Of a stretch of DNA of 12,085 nt, positions 1-6,534 are shown piece by piece; the stretch's first letter is position 1; the number at the start of each line of letters is the position of its first letter. A program made the position numbers and the translations under genes. The notes beneath the pieces were generated by a model that saw only the letters and a program-made list of their open reading frames with translations, was not told the DNA's origin and did no database searches. The DNA comes from CAZHLD01 sp964533185 (GTDB lineage Bacteria > Acidobacteriota > Terriglobia > Acidiferrales > UBA7541), in the NCBI GenBank assembly GCA_964533185.1, contig CAZHLD010000080.1:1-12085 (forward strand). The letters run 5' to 3'.

Positions 1-2
1 TC

Positions 3-38
3 TGGTGGCTGAACCGGGCATATGAAGCAGCGAAGTAA
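3..38 (+). CDS. Possible C-terminal tail of a gene cut by the window edge
   Basis: The frame starting at base 3 reads WWLNRAYEAAK and then a TAA stop at 36-38. The composition (two Trp, an amphipathic basic/acidic end) looks like a natural protein C-terminus. Eleven codons are far too few to name a family, and an open stretch this short can occur by chance. If real, the gene runs on the + strand and is tail-to-tail with the minus-strand dehydrogenase that ends at 197. Confidence 0.25.
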   Translation, partial: WWLNRAYEAAK

Positions 39-196
39 GAATGCGTGCCGGAAAGAAAAGGTTTCGGCCCAGTCTGCAACTTGAGTGAACCCGGCCAACC
101 GCGATTCAGAGGAAGTTCAAGATCTAACGGTGCTCTCTTCCACAAAGTCGAAGGCTGCAAGGCGAGCTGTTTGGAAGCCGCCTTCAGATCCGATCA

Positions 197-1735
197 CTAG
201 GGTTTGTGTTTGGCGCTCTTGCCCACGGCCACCAGGAAAATGGCGCTCTTGCCTTCGGCGTGGGGAGAGAAGAAGCGGATCACGTCGTCGTCGTAAAAGG
301 TAAGGCCAGTGGCGCTCAGGCGCTGGGCATAGGCCGCTAGGTACAGCTTGCCGCCAAGAATGCCCGCTTCGAGCTGTACCGCGCGATATCCGCGATTGCC
401 AAAGCGCTGCAAAATGGCCCGCAAGTCCGCAAGGAAAAAGATGTCCACGGCGGCGTCGGCGGGCAACTCCTGCTCCAATCCGAGGTAACCGGCCTGGGCG
501 CGGAAATTTCCCTGCTTTAGACACTCGAGCTGACCACGGCTGCGGTGGAAGACGTAGGCTCCGGAATCGAGCCCTTCAACTGCATGGACGATCAGATAGA
601 GGTCATTGAGCTGAGCTCCCGGCGGATCGAGGAAATCTGCTGGCACGCCGTGGGTAGCTCGGTTCAGCAGGGTTGAAAGCTGTGCCAGGCTGATCGGGCT
701 CTGGGCAAACTTGCGGCTGGAACCGCGCCGCAGGATGACCTGCTCGATGGGGTCGCGAGGCATCTCCGCATCTGACAAAGGCTGGAGCTGAACGAGTGGT
801 CCGGCGGGCGGCGGAAAGTTGGTCATCGGAGCGCGGGCGCGCCACGTCTCCACTTCCTCGGCCGAATCAAGCGAAGAGGCAGCGTGCATTTCGCGCATGA
901 GCGGATGATCAACCTCGCGCCGAGAGAGCGGGACGGTTTCCAGACAGAGAGGGGAAGTTTCCGCAGGGGATTGCGGCGGGAGAGCTGCGACGTGGCCGAG
1001 GGCCACCAGGGAGAAGGCCACCTCACGGTGGGGATCAATATCTAGCAGGCGGTTGACGTTCGCGTCCACGAAGCCGCACACCACCCTGGCTGGCAGCCCC
1101 AAGGCGGTGCCGACGGCCAGCAGGTTGGCGAGCAGAGTGCCGTTGTCCCAACCAAAGTGGCGGTAGGTGCGGGCCTGATATTTCCAGGCATTGCGCCAAT
1201 AGGTGCAAGTGCAGATGATGGTTAGTGGCGCGTGGGCGATGGCGAATTCACCGCCGGTGGCTTCAAGCAGGACGCGGCGATAATCTCCGGTGCGCAGTCT
1301 GCGTAGGCCAAACTCGGCGGCGGCGAAGTGATAGACGCCGGCCTGCAGGTTGGCCAGGTCGCCGGAAACCAGATAAAGCTCGACCTCGTAGAGCGCTCCG
1401 GTGCAGGCTGCAGCGCGAAAGTAAATCTCGCCGCCCGGATAGTTCCTCTTGCGGGTGATGCCGGCGGAGAGGTAGAGGAGTTGGGCCACCGCCTCTAGAT
1501 CCGGCGCCGCGTTTGTCTGGGCCAGCACGCTCTCGGCGATGGCAGAGAGGGCAGCGACCACGGTTTGGCGCATCTCGCCGGGCAAACGCAACAGCTCGAG
1601 CGTCGGATAAATCTTGAAAGGCAGGGGCTGGTTGGCCCAGTCCAAGAAATGGGAATTAGCGCGGATGCTGGCGTAAGAGTGCTTGGTGGCCTCGTGATAG
1701 GTCCAAGCGGCTTCAGGATTGCGGTTGTCAGTCAT
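197..1735 (-). CDS. SagB/ThcOx-family dehydrogenase with tandem nitroreductase-like domains
   Basis: The product has 512 residues and two FMN-type nitroreductase-like halves. The N-terminal half opens with YHEATKHS and LDWANQP (about 13-37), typical of SagB/ThcOx proteins, and continues with RAAACTGALYEVELYLV (107-123) and YRHFGWDNGTLLANL (191-205). The C-terminal half starts with RRGSSRKF (336-343), the usual phosphate-contacting start of a nitroreductase domain, and ends with the block around 449-485. No signal peptide is seen, so it should be cytoplasmic. Characterised SagB/ThcOx members use FMN to oxidise azolines to azoles in ribosomal peptides. Here no YcaO cyclodehydratase, precursor peptide or exporter is nearby, so the substrate is unknown. 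The ATG at 1735 is fixed by an in-frame TAG a few codons upstream. It has no clear Shine-Dalgarno sequence. A long overlapping frame at 117-524 is a shadow. Confidence 0.85.
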   Translation of the reverse strand: MTDNRNPEAAWTYHEATKHSYASIRANSHFLDWANQPLPFKIYPTLELLRLPGEMRQTVVAALSAIAESVLAQTNAAPDLEAVAQLLYLSAGITRKRNYPGGEIYFRAAACTGALYEVELYLVSGDLANLQAGVYHFAAAEFGLRRLRTGDYRRVLLEATGGEFAIAHAPLTIICTCTYWRNAWKYQARTYRHFGWDNGTLLANLLAVGTALGLPARVVCGFVDANVNRLLDIDPHREVAFSLVALGHVAALPPQSPAETSPLCLETVPLSRREVDHPLMREMHAASSLDSAEEVETWRARAPMTNFPPPAGPLVQLQPLSDAEMPRDPIEQVILRRGSSRKFAQSPISLAQLSTLLNRATHGVPADFLDPPGAQLNDLYLIVHAVEGLDSGAYVFHRSRGQLECLKQGNFRAQAGYLGLEQELPADAAVDIFFLADLRAILQRFGNRGYRAVQLEAGILGGKLYLAAYAQRLSATGLTFYDDDVIRFFSPHAEGKSAIFLVAVGKSAKHKP

Positions 1736-2284
1736 GGTGGCGATGAACTAGGCGGAAGGTCATTTCCTGGCGCGCACCTTGAGGACTTCAGGGCAGTGCC
1801 CATTAGCGTCCTGGGATGAAGATCATACCCTGGGTTGCAAAAAGCCGCGGACATACCGGGAGAATCAGGTCGTTTCTGGTCTGAATGAGGCAGTGTCGAA
1901 AGGATGTTGTTTCGGGTCACCTCACTTGTTACGTCCCTGCTCGTAGGGTCAATAACTTACAAGGTCGCCCAGGGAAGGGTTTTTGAAACAGGTTCGAATA
2001 TTCTCGGCAAGCTGTCGGATTCCTATGGCGAAATCCCCTTCGCAACAGCAACCTTCAGGTCACAGGCAGCGCTCAAAATGGATAGGGAATGAGAAGTCTG
2101 CTTCTCGGAAACTGACCCACGACCTGTTATCGCCGCCAGTTGAACCGAGCCGCCCACGCGAATAGAATGGCTTGTCGGCTGGCCCTGCTGAAAGAATGGC
2201 CCGCATGAAAGGCGCAATCGCATCTGCCGGCGCTGCGTCCTATTGGGAAGGCAAAAGTACCATCAAGCTGAGAGGAGCTTTCAA
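1736..2284. other. Gene-free divergent region between the SagB-like gene and the redoxin operon
   Basis: This stretch of 549 bp separates divergent genes. Short frames in both directions (for example 1904-2092 on + and 2023-2223 on -) have no recognisable protein motif and poorly placed ribosome sites. On the right it holds a good promoter for the redoxin operon (2140-2168). On the left, a TATGAT hexamer on the minus strand (1822-1827) could be a -10 box for the SagB-like gene, but no -35 match lies at the right distance. I see no tRNA, convincing terminator or mobile-element relic. Confidence 0.6.
2140..2168 (+). promoter_or_regulatory. Candidate sigma-70 promoter for the redoxin-TlpA-UPF0173 operon
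   Basis: A -35 box TTGAAC (2140-2145) and a -10 box TAGAAT (2163-2168) are separated by exactly 17 bp. They match the consensus at 4/6 and 5/6 positions. Transcription would start near 2175, leaving a leader of about 110 nt before the ATG at 2285. This is the best promoter-like pair in the 549-bp intergenic region and points the right way. It is a sequence match only. Confidence 0.5.
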
Positions 2285-2905
2285 ATGCGGAAACGGTTCA
2301 CGCGGACTCTTGTACTTGCCGTGCTGGCCCTGGCGGCCTTCGCCGCGGTGCAGGCCCAGGGGCAACAACCGGCTGTACCCCAGACGCAGGTGCCGGTCGG
2401 CAGCAAGATTTCCAACGTGCAATTCCAGACGCTGACGGGCGAGACGGTGGAACTCTACAACTACGCCGGCAAGCAGGGAACGCTGCTGATTTTTATCGCA
2501 ACGAAATGCCCCATCTCGAACGACTACAACCAACGCATGGCCGACCTGGCCCGCGAGTACGCTGCGAAGGGTTTCGCCGTTGTGGGCATCAACCCCAACC
2601 GCACCGAGCCGGCCGATGAGGTGGCCCGTCACACAACGGAGAAGGCGCTTGGCTTCACCGTGTTGAAGGACCCGGACAATCGCGTGGCCGATTACCTGGG
2701 CGCGTCGGTGACGCCGGAAACATTCCTCTTCGACACGGGCTGGGTGTTGCGCTACCACGGCCGCGTCGACGACAGTCGCAACCCGGCCAATATCACGACA
2801 ACCGATCTGCGCGTGGCGCTCGACGCCATGGCCGCCGGCAAGACGATCGAATCGGCCGAGACCAAAGCCTTCGGCTGCACCATCAAGCGCGTCCCGCGCA
2901 GCTAG
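2285..2905 (+). CDS. Exported redoxin / thioredoxin-fold protein with a CPIS active site
   Basis: The product has 206 residues. The start at 2285 is chosen because AGAGGAG lies just upstream and because it puts a clean signal peptide at the N-terminus: RKRFTR, then a hydrophobic core to about residue 22, with likely cleavage after AVQA (about 24). The mature part is an AhpC/TSA-redoxin-like thioredoxin fold. A beta strand TLLIFIATKC leads into C75-P-I-S78, the expected cis-proline follows in SVTPETF (142-147), and the C-terminus carries a second Cys (C198) in GCTIKR. The site is CXXS, not the dithiol CXXC, which would fit a monothiol or peroxidase/isomerase-like role rather than a classical disulfide reductase; this is inference. 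It should act in the periplasm. It is the first gene of a tight operon, 28 bp before the TlpA-like gene. A longer frame from 2243 adds 14 residues without a better ribosome site. Confidence 0.85.
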   Translation: MRKRFTRTLVLAVLALAAFAAVQAQGQQPAVPQTQVPVGSKISNVQFQTLTGETVELYNYAGKQGTLLIFIATKCPISNDYNQRMADLAREYAAKGFAVVGINPNRTEPADEVARHTTEKALGFTVLKDPDNRVADYLGASVTPETFLFDTGWVLRYHGRVDDSRNPANITTTDLRVALDAMAAGKTIESAETKAFGCTIKRVPRS

Positions 2906-2933
2906 CGGCGTCGGCTCCGGCGCGAAAACAGGC

Positions 2934-3497
2934 ATGCACAAACGCCCCTACAGGACTCTTCGCTGGCTCGCCGCTCTCGCTTGCGCGTTTTGTTTACTCT
3001 GTCCGTCTGTCAGCGCGCAGCAGCCGAAAGCTGCACCGGCGATTCCCGACCCGCCGCTCGTTGATCTCGCCGGCTACCAGAAGCTGCTCGCCGAGCAGCG
3101 CGACAAACCTGTCTGGGTCAACTTCTGGGCCACCTGGTGCGAGCCTTGCCGCGACGAGTATCCAGTGGTGAACGAGCTGGCCAAGAAATACGCCGCGCAG
3201 GGACTGGTCGTCATCGGCGTGAGCCTGGATGACGAAGGCGAAATGACCCTGGTGCGCCGCTTCCTCGCGCGCAATCAGCCCATCTTTCAAAACTACCGCA
3301 AGCTCCCCGGCCGCGCGGAGGCTTTCATCAACGGCGTCCACGCGAAATGGAGCGGCGCCATCCCGGCTTCCTTTTTCTACGCCCGCGACGGCCGTCTGCT
3401 AAAATATCTGGTGGGCGAACACACGCGCGAGGAGTTCGAAGCCATTGTGCGCGAGCTGCTCGATGCCTCGCGCAGCTCCGCCGGTCCACATCCCTAA
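2934..3497 (+). CDS. TlpA-like exported thioredoxin (thiol-disulfide oxidoreductase)
   Basis: The product has 187 residues. A basic start (HKRPYRTLR), a hydrophobic stretch and VSA|QQ predict Sec export with cleavage near residue 28. The thioredoxin fold is clear: VWVNFWATWCEPC (60-72) holds the redox pair C69/C72, LVVIGVSLDD (91-100) is the next core strand, and GAIPASFF (141-148) holds the cis-proline P144. This is the TlpA/ResA class, which reduces or isomerises disulfides in exported proteins or apocytochromes. The exact client cannot be read from sequence. Three extra Cys lie inside the signal peptide and should be lost on cleavage. The gene begins 28 bp after the redoxin stop and ends 14 bp before the UPF0173 start, so the three are probably cotranscribed. 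The ribosome site is weak (ACAGG), which fits translation following that of the upstream gene. Confidence 0.9.
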   Translation: MHKRPYRTLRWLAALACAFCLLCPSVSAQQPKAAPAIPDPPLVDLAGYQKLLAEQRDKPVWVNFWATWCEPCRDEYPVVNELAKKYAAQGLVVIGVSLDDEGEMTLVRRFLARNQPIFQNYRKLPGRAEAFINGVHAKWSGAIPASFFYARDGRLLKYLVGEHTREEFEAIVRELLDASRSSAGPHP

Positions 3498-3511
3498 TCG
3501 AGGACTCTCTC

Positions 3512-4225
3512 ATGCTTCGCATGCGCGGCAACAAAATCACCTGGCTCGGCCACAGCGCCTTCCGCATCATCACGCCCAGTGGCCAAGTAATCCTTATCGA
3601 CCCCTGGGTGATGGGCAACCCGTCCTGCCCCGAGGCGTTCAAGAAAGTTGAAAAGCTCGATGTGATCCTGATCACCCACGGCCACGGCGACCATCTGGGC
3701 GACGCCGTCGCACTCGCCCGCGCCCACAAGCCGCTGATCGTGGCCATCTACGAGACCTGCCTGTGGTTCAACTCGAAGGGCATCCATAGCACCCTGCCCA
3801 TGTCCAAGGGCGGCACGCAGAAGGCCGGCGAAATCGAAGTCACCATGGTGCACGCCATCCATTCCAGCGGCATCGAAGACGAAGGCAAAATCGTCTATGG
3901 CGGCGAGCCTTGCGGCTACATCATCCGCTTGCCCGGTGGCCTGAGCCTCTACCACGCCGGCGATACCGGCATTTTCGGCGACATGAAGATCATCGGCGAG
4001 CTCTATCAGCCGGAGCTGGCCTGCCTGCCCATCGGCGACCTCTATACGATGGGCCCGCGCGAGGCGGCGCTGGCTATTCGCCTGCTGGGCGTGCGCCACG
4101 TCGTCCCCATGCACTACGGCACTTTCCCCGTGCTCACCGGCACGCCCAGCGCGCTCCGCGACCTCACCCAGGACATCGCCGGCCTCGAAATCCATGCCTT
4201 GAAGCCCGGTGAAAGCATCGGCTAA
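3512..4225 (+). CDS. UPF0173-family metal-dependent hydrolase (metallo-beta-lactamase fold)
   Basis: The product has 237 residues, normal for UPF0173 (YtkL-like) proteins. Motifs run in the expected order: WLGHSAF (11-17), ILIDPWVMGNP (28-37), the metal-binding THGHGDH (55-61; H56, H58, D60, H61), H114/H117, YHAGDTGIF (147-155; H148, D151) and MHYGTFP (200-206; H201). All ligands of a binuclear zinc site appear present. There is no signal peptide, so it should be cytoplasmic. The family's physiological substrate is unknown. The start at 3512 has a GAGGA ribosome site at a suitable distance. Reading further upstream would run through the end of the TlpA gene in another frame. Tight spacing puts it in the operon with the two exported redoxins, although no functional link is established. 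Confidence 0.92.
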   Translation: MLRMRGNKITWLGHSAFRIITPSGQVILIDPWVMGNPSCPEAFKKVEKLDVILITHGHGDHLGDAVALARAHKPLIVAIYETCLWFNSKGIHSTLPMSKGGTQKAGEIEVTMVHAIHSSGIEDEGKIVYGGEPCGYIIRLPGGLSLYHAGDTGIFGDMKIIGELYQPELACLPIGDLYTMGPREAALAIRLLGVRHVVPMHYGTFPVLTGTPSALRDLTQDIAGLEIHALKPGESIG

Positions 4226-4251
4226 GCTCGCGGGCCGGACCTCTTAGTCGC

Positions 4252-4290
4252 TGTCATTCTGAGTCCCGACCCGGTCGGGACGAAGAATCC
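4252..4290. repeat. Palindromic intergenic repeat of the TGTCATTCTGAG type
   Basis: TGTCATTCTGAG is followed by a perfect 9-bp inverted repeat, GTCCCGACC (4263-4271) and GGTCGGGAC (4273-4281), with a 1-bp centre, then GAAGAATCC. From memory, TGTCATTCTGAG...GAAGAATC elements recur between genes in many GC-rich draft genomes, including Acidobacteriota and Chloroflexi. The element lies in the 129-bp gap between the hydrolase and the methyltransferase. There is no T-run, so it is not a classical intrinsic terminator. Only one copy is present in this window. Confidence 0.5.
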
Positions 4291-4354
4291 CTCCGGCCGG
4301 TGGATTGGTCGCTGTGGCGCTCAGAAGTGGGCCATGCAATTGTGAGGCAGTCTC

Positions 4355-4987
4355 ATGGCAAACGGAATCGTTGAACGACACGTCGAGCGCTACCTCTACG
4401 GCCTGCTGCCCCGGCGCGATGTCGTCTTGCGCGAGATGGAGCGGTGCGCCGCACGGCACGACGTGCCGATCATCGGCCCGGCCGTGGGATGTCTTCTGGC
4501 CCTGCTCGTAGAAATCTCCGGCGCGAAACGCATTTTCGAAATGGGCTCGGCCATCGGCTACTCGACCATCTGGCTGGCCCGCGCCGCCGGACGCGGCGGC
4601 GAAGTCTTCTACACCGATGGCGACCCGGAAAACGCCCGCCGCGCAAGCAGCTACTTCCGCCGTGCAGACGTCGCTAGGCGCATCCGCATCCTCGTCGGCG
4701 ATGCTGTTCAGAGTCTGCGGCGCACGCCGGGCCGCTTCGACCTCATCTACATTGACATCGACAAGCACCAGTATCCCGCGGCCTTCCGCGCCGCGCTGCC
4801 CCGGCTGCGTCGCGGCGGCCTGCTCGTTGCCGACAATACGCTCTGGTACGGCCGCGTTGCCCGCCCGGCTCGTGACGCCAACACACGCGGCATCCAGCAG
4901 TTCAATCGCCTAATCTATTCCTCCCGTCAGCTCTTCCCCGTGATCGTACCTCTCCGCGATGGCGTGGCCATCTGCCGCAAACGCTAA
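4355..4987 (+). CDS. Class I SAM-dependent O-methyltransferase (catechol/caffeoyl-CoA type)
   Basis: The product has 210 residues, close to the usual 200-220 for bacterial family-3 O-methyltransferases. The SAM-binding motif I is FEMGSAIGYSTIWLA (61-75). The acidic residue after beta 2 is in YTDGD (86-90). GDA (115-117) follows, then the metal/substrate motif LIYIDIDKHQYPAAF (130-144) and the second metal-binding segment VADNTLWYGRV (158-168). The C-terminus LRDGVAICRK matches the closing strand of the family. It is cytoplasmic and probably uses a divalent metal. The acceptor is unknown; catechols are the common substrate class. The ATG at 4355 has GTGAGGCAG upstream. It lies 129 bp after the UPF0173 gene and may be read through from that operon or have its own promoter, which I could not find. 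Confidence 0.9.
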   Translation: MANGIVERHVERYLYGLLPRRDVVLREMERCAARHDVPIIGPAVGCLLALLVEISGAKRIFEMGSAIGYSTIWLARAAGRGGEVFYTDGDPENARRASSYFRRADVARRIRILVGDAVQSLRRTPGRFDLIYIDIDKHQYPAAFRAALPRLRRGGLLVADNTLWYGRVARPARDANTRGIQQFNRLIYSSRQLFPVIVPLRDGVAICRKR

Positions 4988-4999
4988 AAGCCAATTCTC

Positions 5000-5033
5000 G
5001 CAGGTACACGACGGGCTGAGTCGTGGCTCCTGC
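5000..5033 (+). repeat. Hairpin downstream of the methyltransferase gene
   Basis: GCAGG (5000-5004) pairs with CCTGC (5029-5033), and CACGAC (5007-5012) pairs with GTCGTG (5020-5025). This gives an 11-bp stem with one small internal loop and a 7-nt end loop. It begins 12 bp after the methyltransferase stop. No T-run follows on either strand, so it is at most a weak terminator or an mRNA 3' end stabiliser. Confidence 0.4.
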
Positions 5034-5058
5034 CGCGCCGCGCTCAGACATCACCCGG

Positions 5059-5093
5059 AAAAAAAAGGGAGGCTCCGCGATGCGGAGCCTCCC
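5059..5093 (-). terminator. Intrinsic terminator of the subtilisin-like protease gene
   Basis: A perfect 12-bp stem (5067-5078 with 5082-5093) has a 3-nt loop. Read on the minus strand it is followed directly by eight T residues (A at 5059-5066 on +). It sits 21 bp after the protease stop codon. This is a textbook rho-independent terminator in the minus direction. In the + direction the stem has no T-run after it. Confidence 0.92.
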
Positions 5094-5113
5094 CGAAAGC
5101 GCAAGGCTGTGGT

Positions 5114-6328
5114 TCAGTACTTCCCGGCGTAGACGAGCCGGATGGCAGTGCTGCCATCCTTGCTGGTCGTGGTTTTGGCCACGCTGTCCGTCTTGAGGTC
5201 GCTCTCCACCGTGGCCGCAGTCGCACCGCCGTGGGAGGAGAGATAGAGCGCGCCAGTCCCGCCCACATGCGGCGATGCCATGGACGTGCCGGACATCGTG
5301 GTTGTCCCTCCGCCGTTCCGCGTCGAGAGGATGCTCACGCCCGGCGCCCAGATATCCACACATGATCCGTAGTTGCTGAACGACGCCTCCCGATCGAGGC
5401 TATCCGTGGCTGCAACGGTCATGACGCCGCTATTTGTGCCCGCCCGAGCAGGCGACTTGGTGCAAGCATCGACGCCTTCGTTGCCAGCGGCCACCGAGTA
5501 AAACACTCCACTATCTGCCGAATTTTTGACCGCAGTATCGATACTACTGCTGGCACTCCCGCCCAGGCTCATATTGGCGATCGCCGGTCTGACTGCATTG
5601 GCCGTCACCCAATCCACTCCCTTAATGACGCCCGAAGTCGTGCCCGAGCCGGCGCAGTTCAACACCTTGACGCCGGTGATGGGCGCGCCGGGGGCTACCC
5701 CAACAACATCACTCGTATTGTCTCGGGCAGCCACCGTGCCGGCCACGTGGGTCCCATGTCCATGGCAGTCCCGGTTTTGCCCACCGGCAAAATTGACGTG
5801 CTTCACCACGTTCAAATCAGAATGCTTTGCGTCAGCTCCGGTATCAATAATGTACACATTGACGTTGCTCACTGCGCCGCTGCCGTTTCCGGCCAGCGTC
5901 GAGCTGCTAACCGCATCAATGCGGTTGATCCCCCAGGGCAGGGTCTGGGCGGAGGCGAACATCGGCTCATCCGGCTCGAGGTAGGCCACCAGCGGATTGT
6001 TCTCCAGCGCCTGCATCTGTCTCAGGTTCAAGCGCGCGGAAAAGCCGCGAATCGCATTGCTGAACACGTGGTTGGCCCGAAACCCATGTCCCCGCTCTAG
6101 TTGCTGTACCGCGCCAGCCACCCCATGATCGAGATAGTCCCACGCCTCCGGATCAGCGGCGGCCCGGTCGTCTGCCCGATACTGACCTCTGAATTGCTCC
6201 AACGGCGCATTGTCGTGAAACACCACAATCACCGGAAAAGTGGCGACCGGCTTCTGAGCCACACTGATCCCAACCGACACCACCCCCAAAAGCACTGCAA
6301 CCAATCCAACCAAGGGCAGTTTGCGCAT
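5114..6328 (-). CDS. Secreted subtilisin-like serine protease (S8, aqualysin/proteinase K type)
   Basis: The product has 404 residues from the ATG at 6328, which has GAGGAA just upstream. A frame open to 6388 adds 20 residues that would spoil the signal peptide. Layout: signal peptide 1-24 (SVA|QK), inhibitor I9-type propeptide about 30-122, then the catalytic domain. The triad is D162 (YIIDTGAD), H191 (HGTHVAG) and S349 (SGTSMASPHV), with oxyanion N283 (AAGNEG). Four Cys (C188, C225, C289, C323) sit where aqualysin I has its two disulfides, next to the catalytic His, in VLNCAGSG, in DACTKSPARA and in YGSCVDIWAPG. The protein stops just after the catalytic domain with no C-terminal adhesion or sorting domain. 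It should be exported, self-processed and degrade extracellular protein. It has its own terminator and a candidate promoter, so it appears monocistronic. Confidence 0.95.
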   Translation of the reverse strand: MRKLPLVGLVAVLLGVVSVGISVAQKPVATFPVIVVFHDNAPLEQFRGQYRADDRAAADPEAWDYLDHGVAGAVQQLERGHGFRANHVFSNAIRGFSARLNLRQMQALENNPLVAYLEPDEPMFASAQTLPWGINRIDAVSSSTLAGNGSGAVSNVNVYIIDTGADAKHSDLNVVKHVNFAGGQNRDCHGHGTHVAGTVAARDNTSDVVGVAPGAPITGVKVLNCAGSGTTSGVIKGVDWVTANAVRPAIANMSLGGSASSSIDTAVKNSADSGVFYSVAAGNEGVDACTKSPARAGTNSGVMTVAATDSLDREASFSNYGSCVDIWAPGVSILSTRNGGGTTTMSGTSMASPHVGGTGALYLSSHGGATAATVESDLKTDSVAKTTTSKDGSTAIRLVYAGKY

Positions 6329-6414
6329 TCGTTCCTCGCTGTTATTCACTTTGTCGAGCCGGGCGGGGCGAACAAGCCCTTGAACCACAGGCTCCGACTC
6401 TTGCTGAAATCCAC

Positions 6415-6442
6415 CTTACACGGGCTTTTCTTCCCTCGTCAA
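6415..6442 (-). promoter_or_regulatory. Candidate promoter for the protease gene
   Basis: Read on the minus strand, TTGACG (6442-6437) and TGTAAG (6420-6415) are 16 bp apart and match the sigma-70 boxes at 5/6 and 4/6. Transcription would begin near 6408, giving a leader of about 80 nt before the ATG at 6328. It is the best pair in the 206-bp gap upstream of the protease, but the -10 box is weak. Confidence 0.35.
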
Positions 6443-6534
6443 TAGCCGCCAGTACCAGTACTCAGAGCCGGACGCACCCATCCGTGCCTGGGGACGGTTC
6501 GCCGGTTTTCGTAAGAGGGTGTGCCCGACCCAGC

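Noticed and set aside
1904..2092. Possible 62-residue peptide, considered as a substrate of the SagB-like enzyme
   Set aside because: The AAAGG stands directly against the ATG, too close for a ribosome site. The peptide lacks a leader plus Cys/Ser/Thr-rich core, and no YcaO enzyme is nearby.
2240..2941. Open frame of 233 codons on the minus strand
   Set aside because: It is antisense to the redoxin gene, which has a signal peptide, active-site motif and ribosome site on the + strand.
3494..4195. Open frame of 233 codons on the minus strand
   Set aside because: It is antisense to the UPF0173 gene, whose metal-binding motifs are all on the + strand.
4244..4768. Open frame of 174 codons on the minus strand
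   Set aside because: It is antisense to the methyltransferase gene and the intergenic palindrome, with no family motif.
5000..5033. Intrinsic terminator for the methyltransferase
   Set aside because: The hairpin is good but no T-run follows it, so it is listed only as a hairpin.
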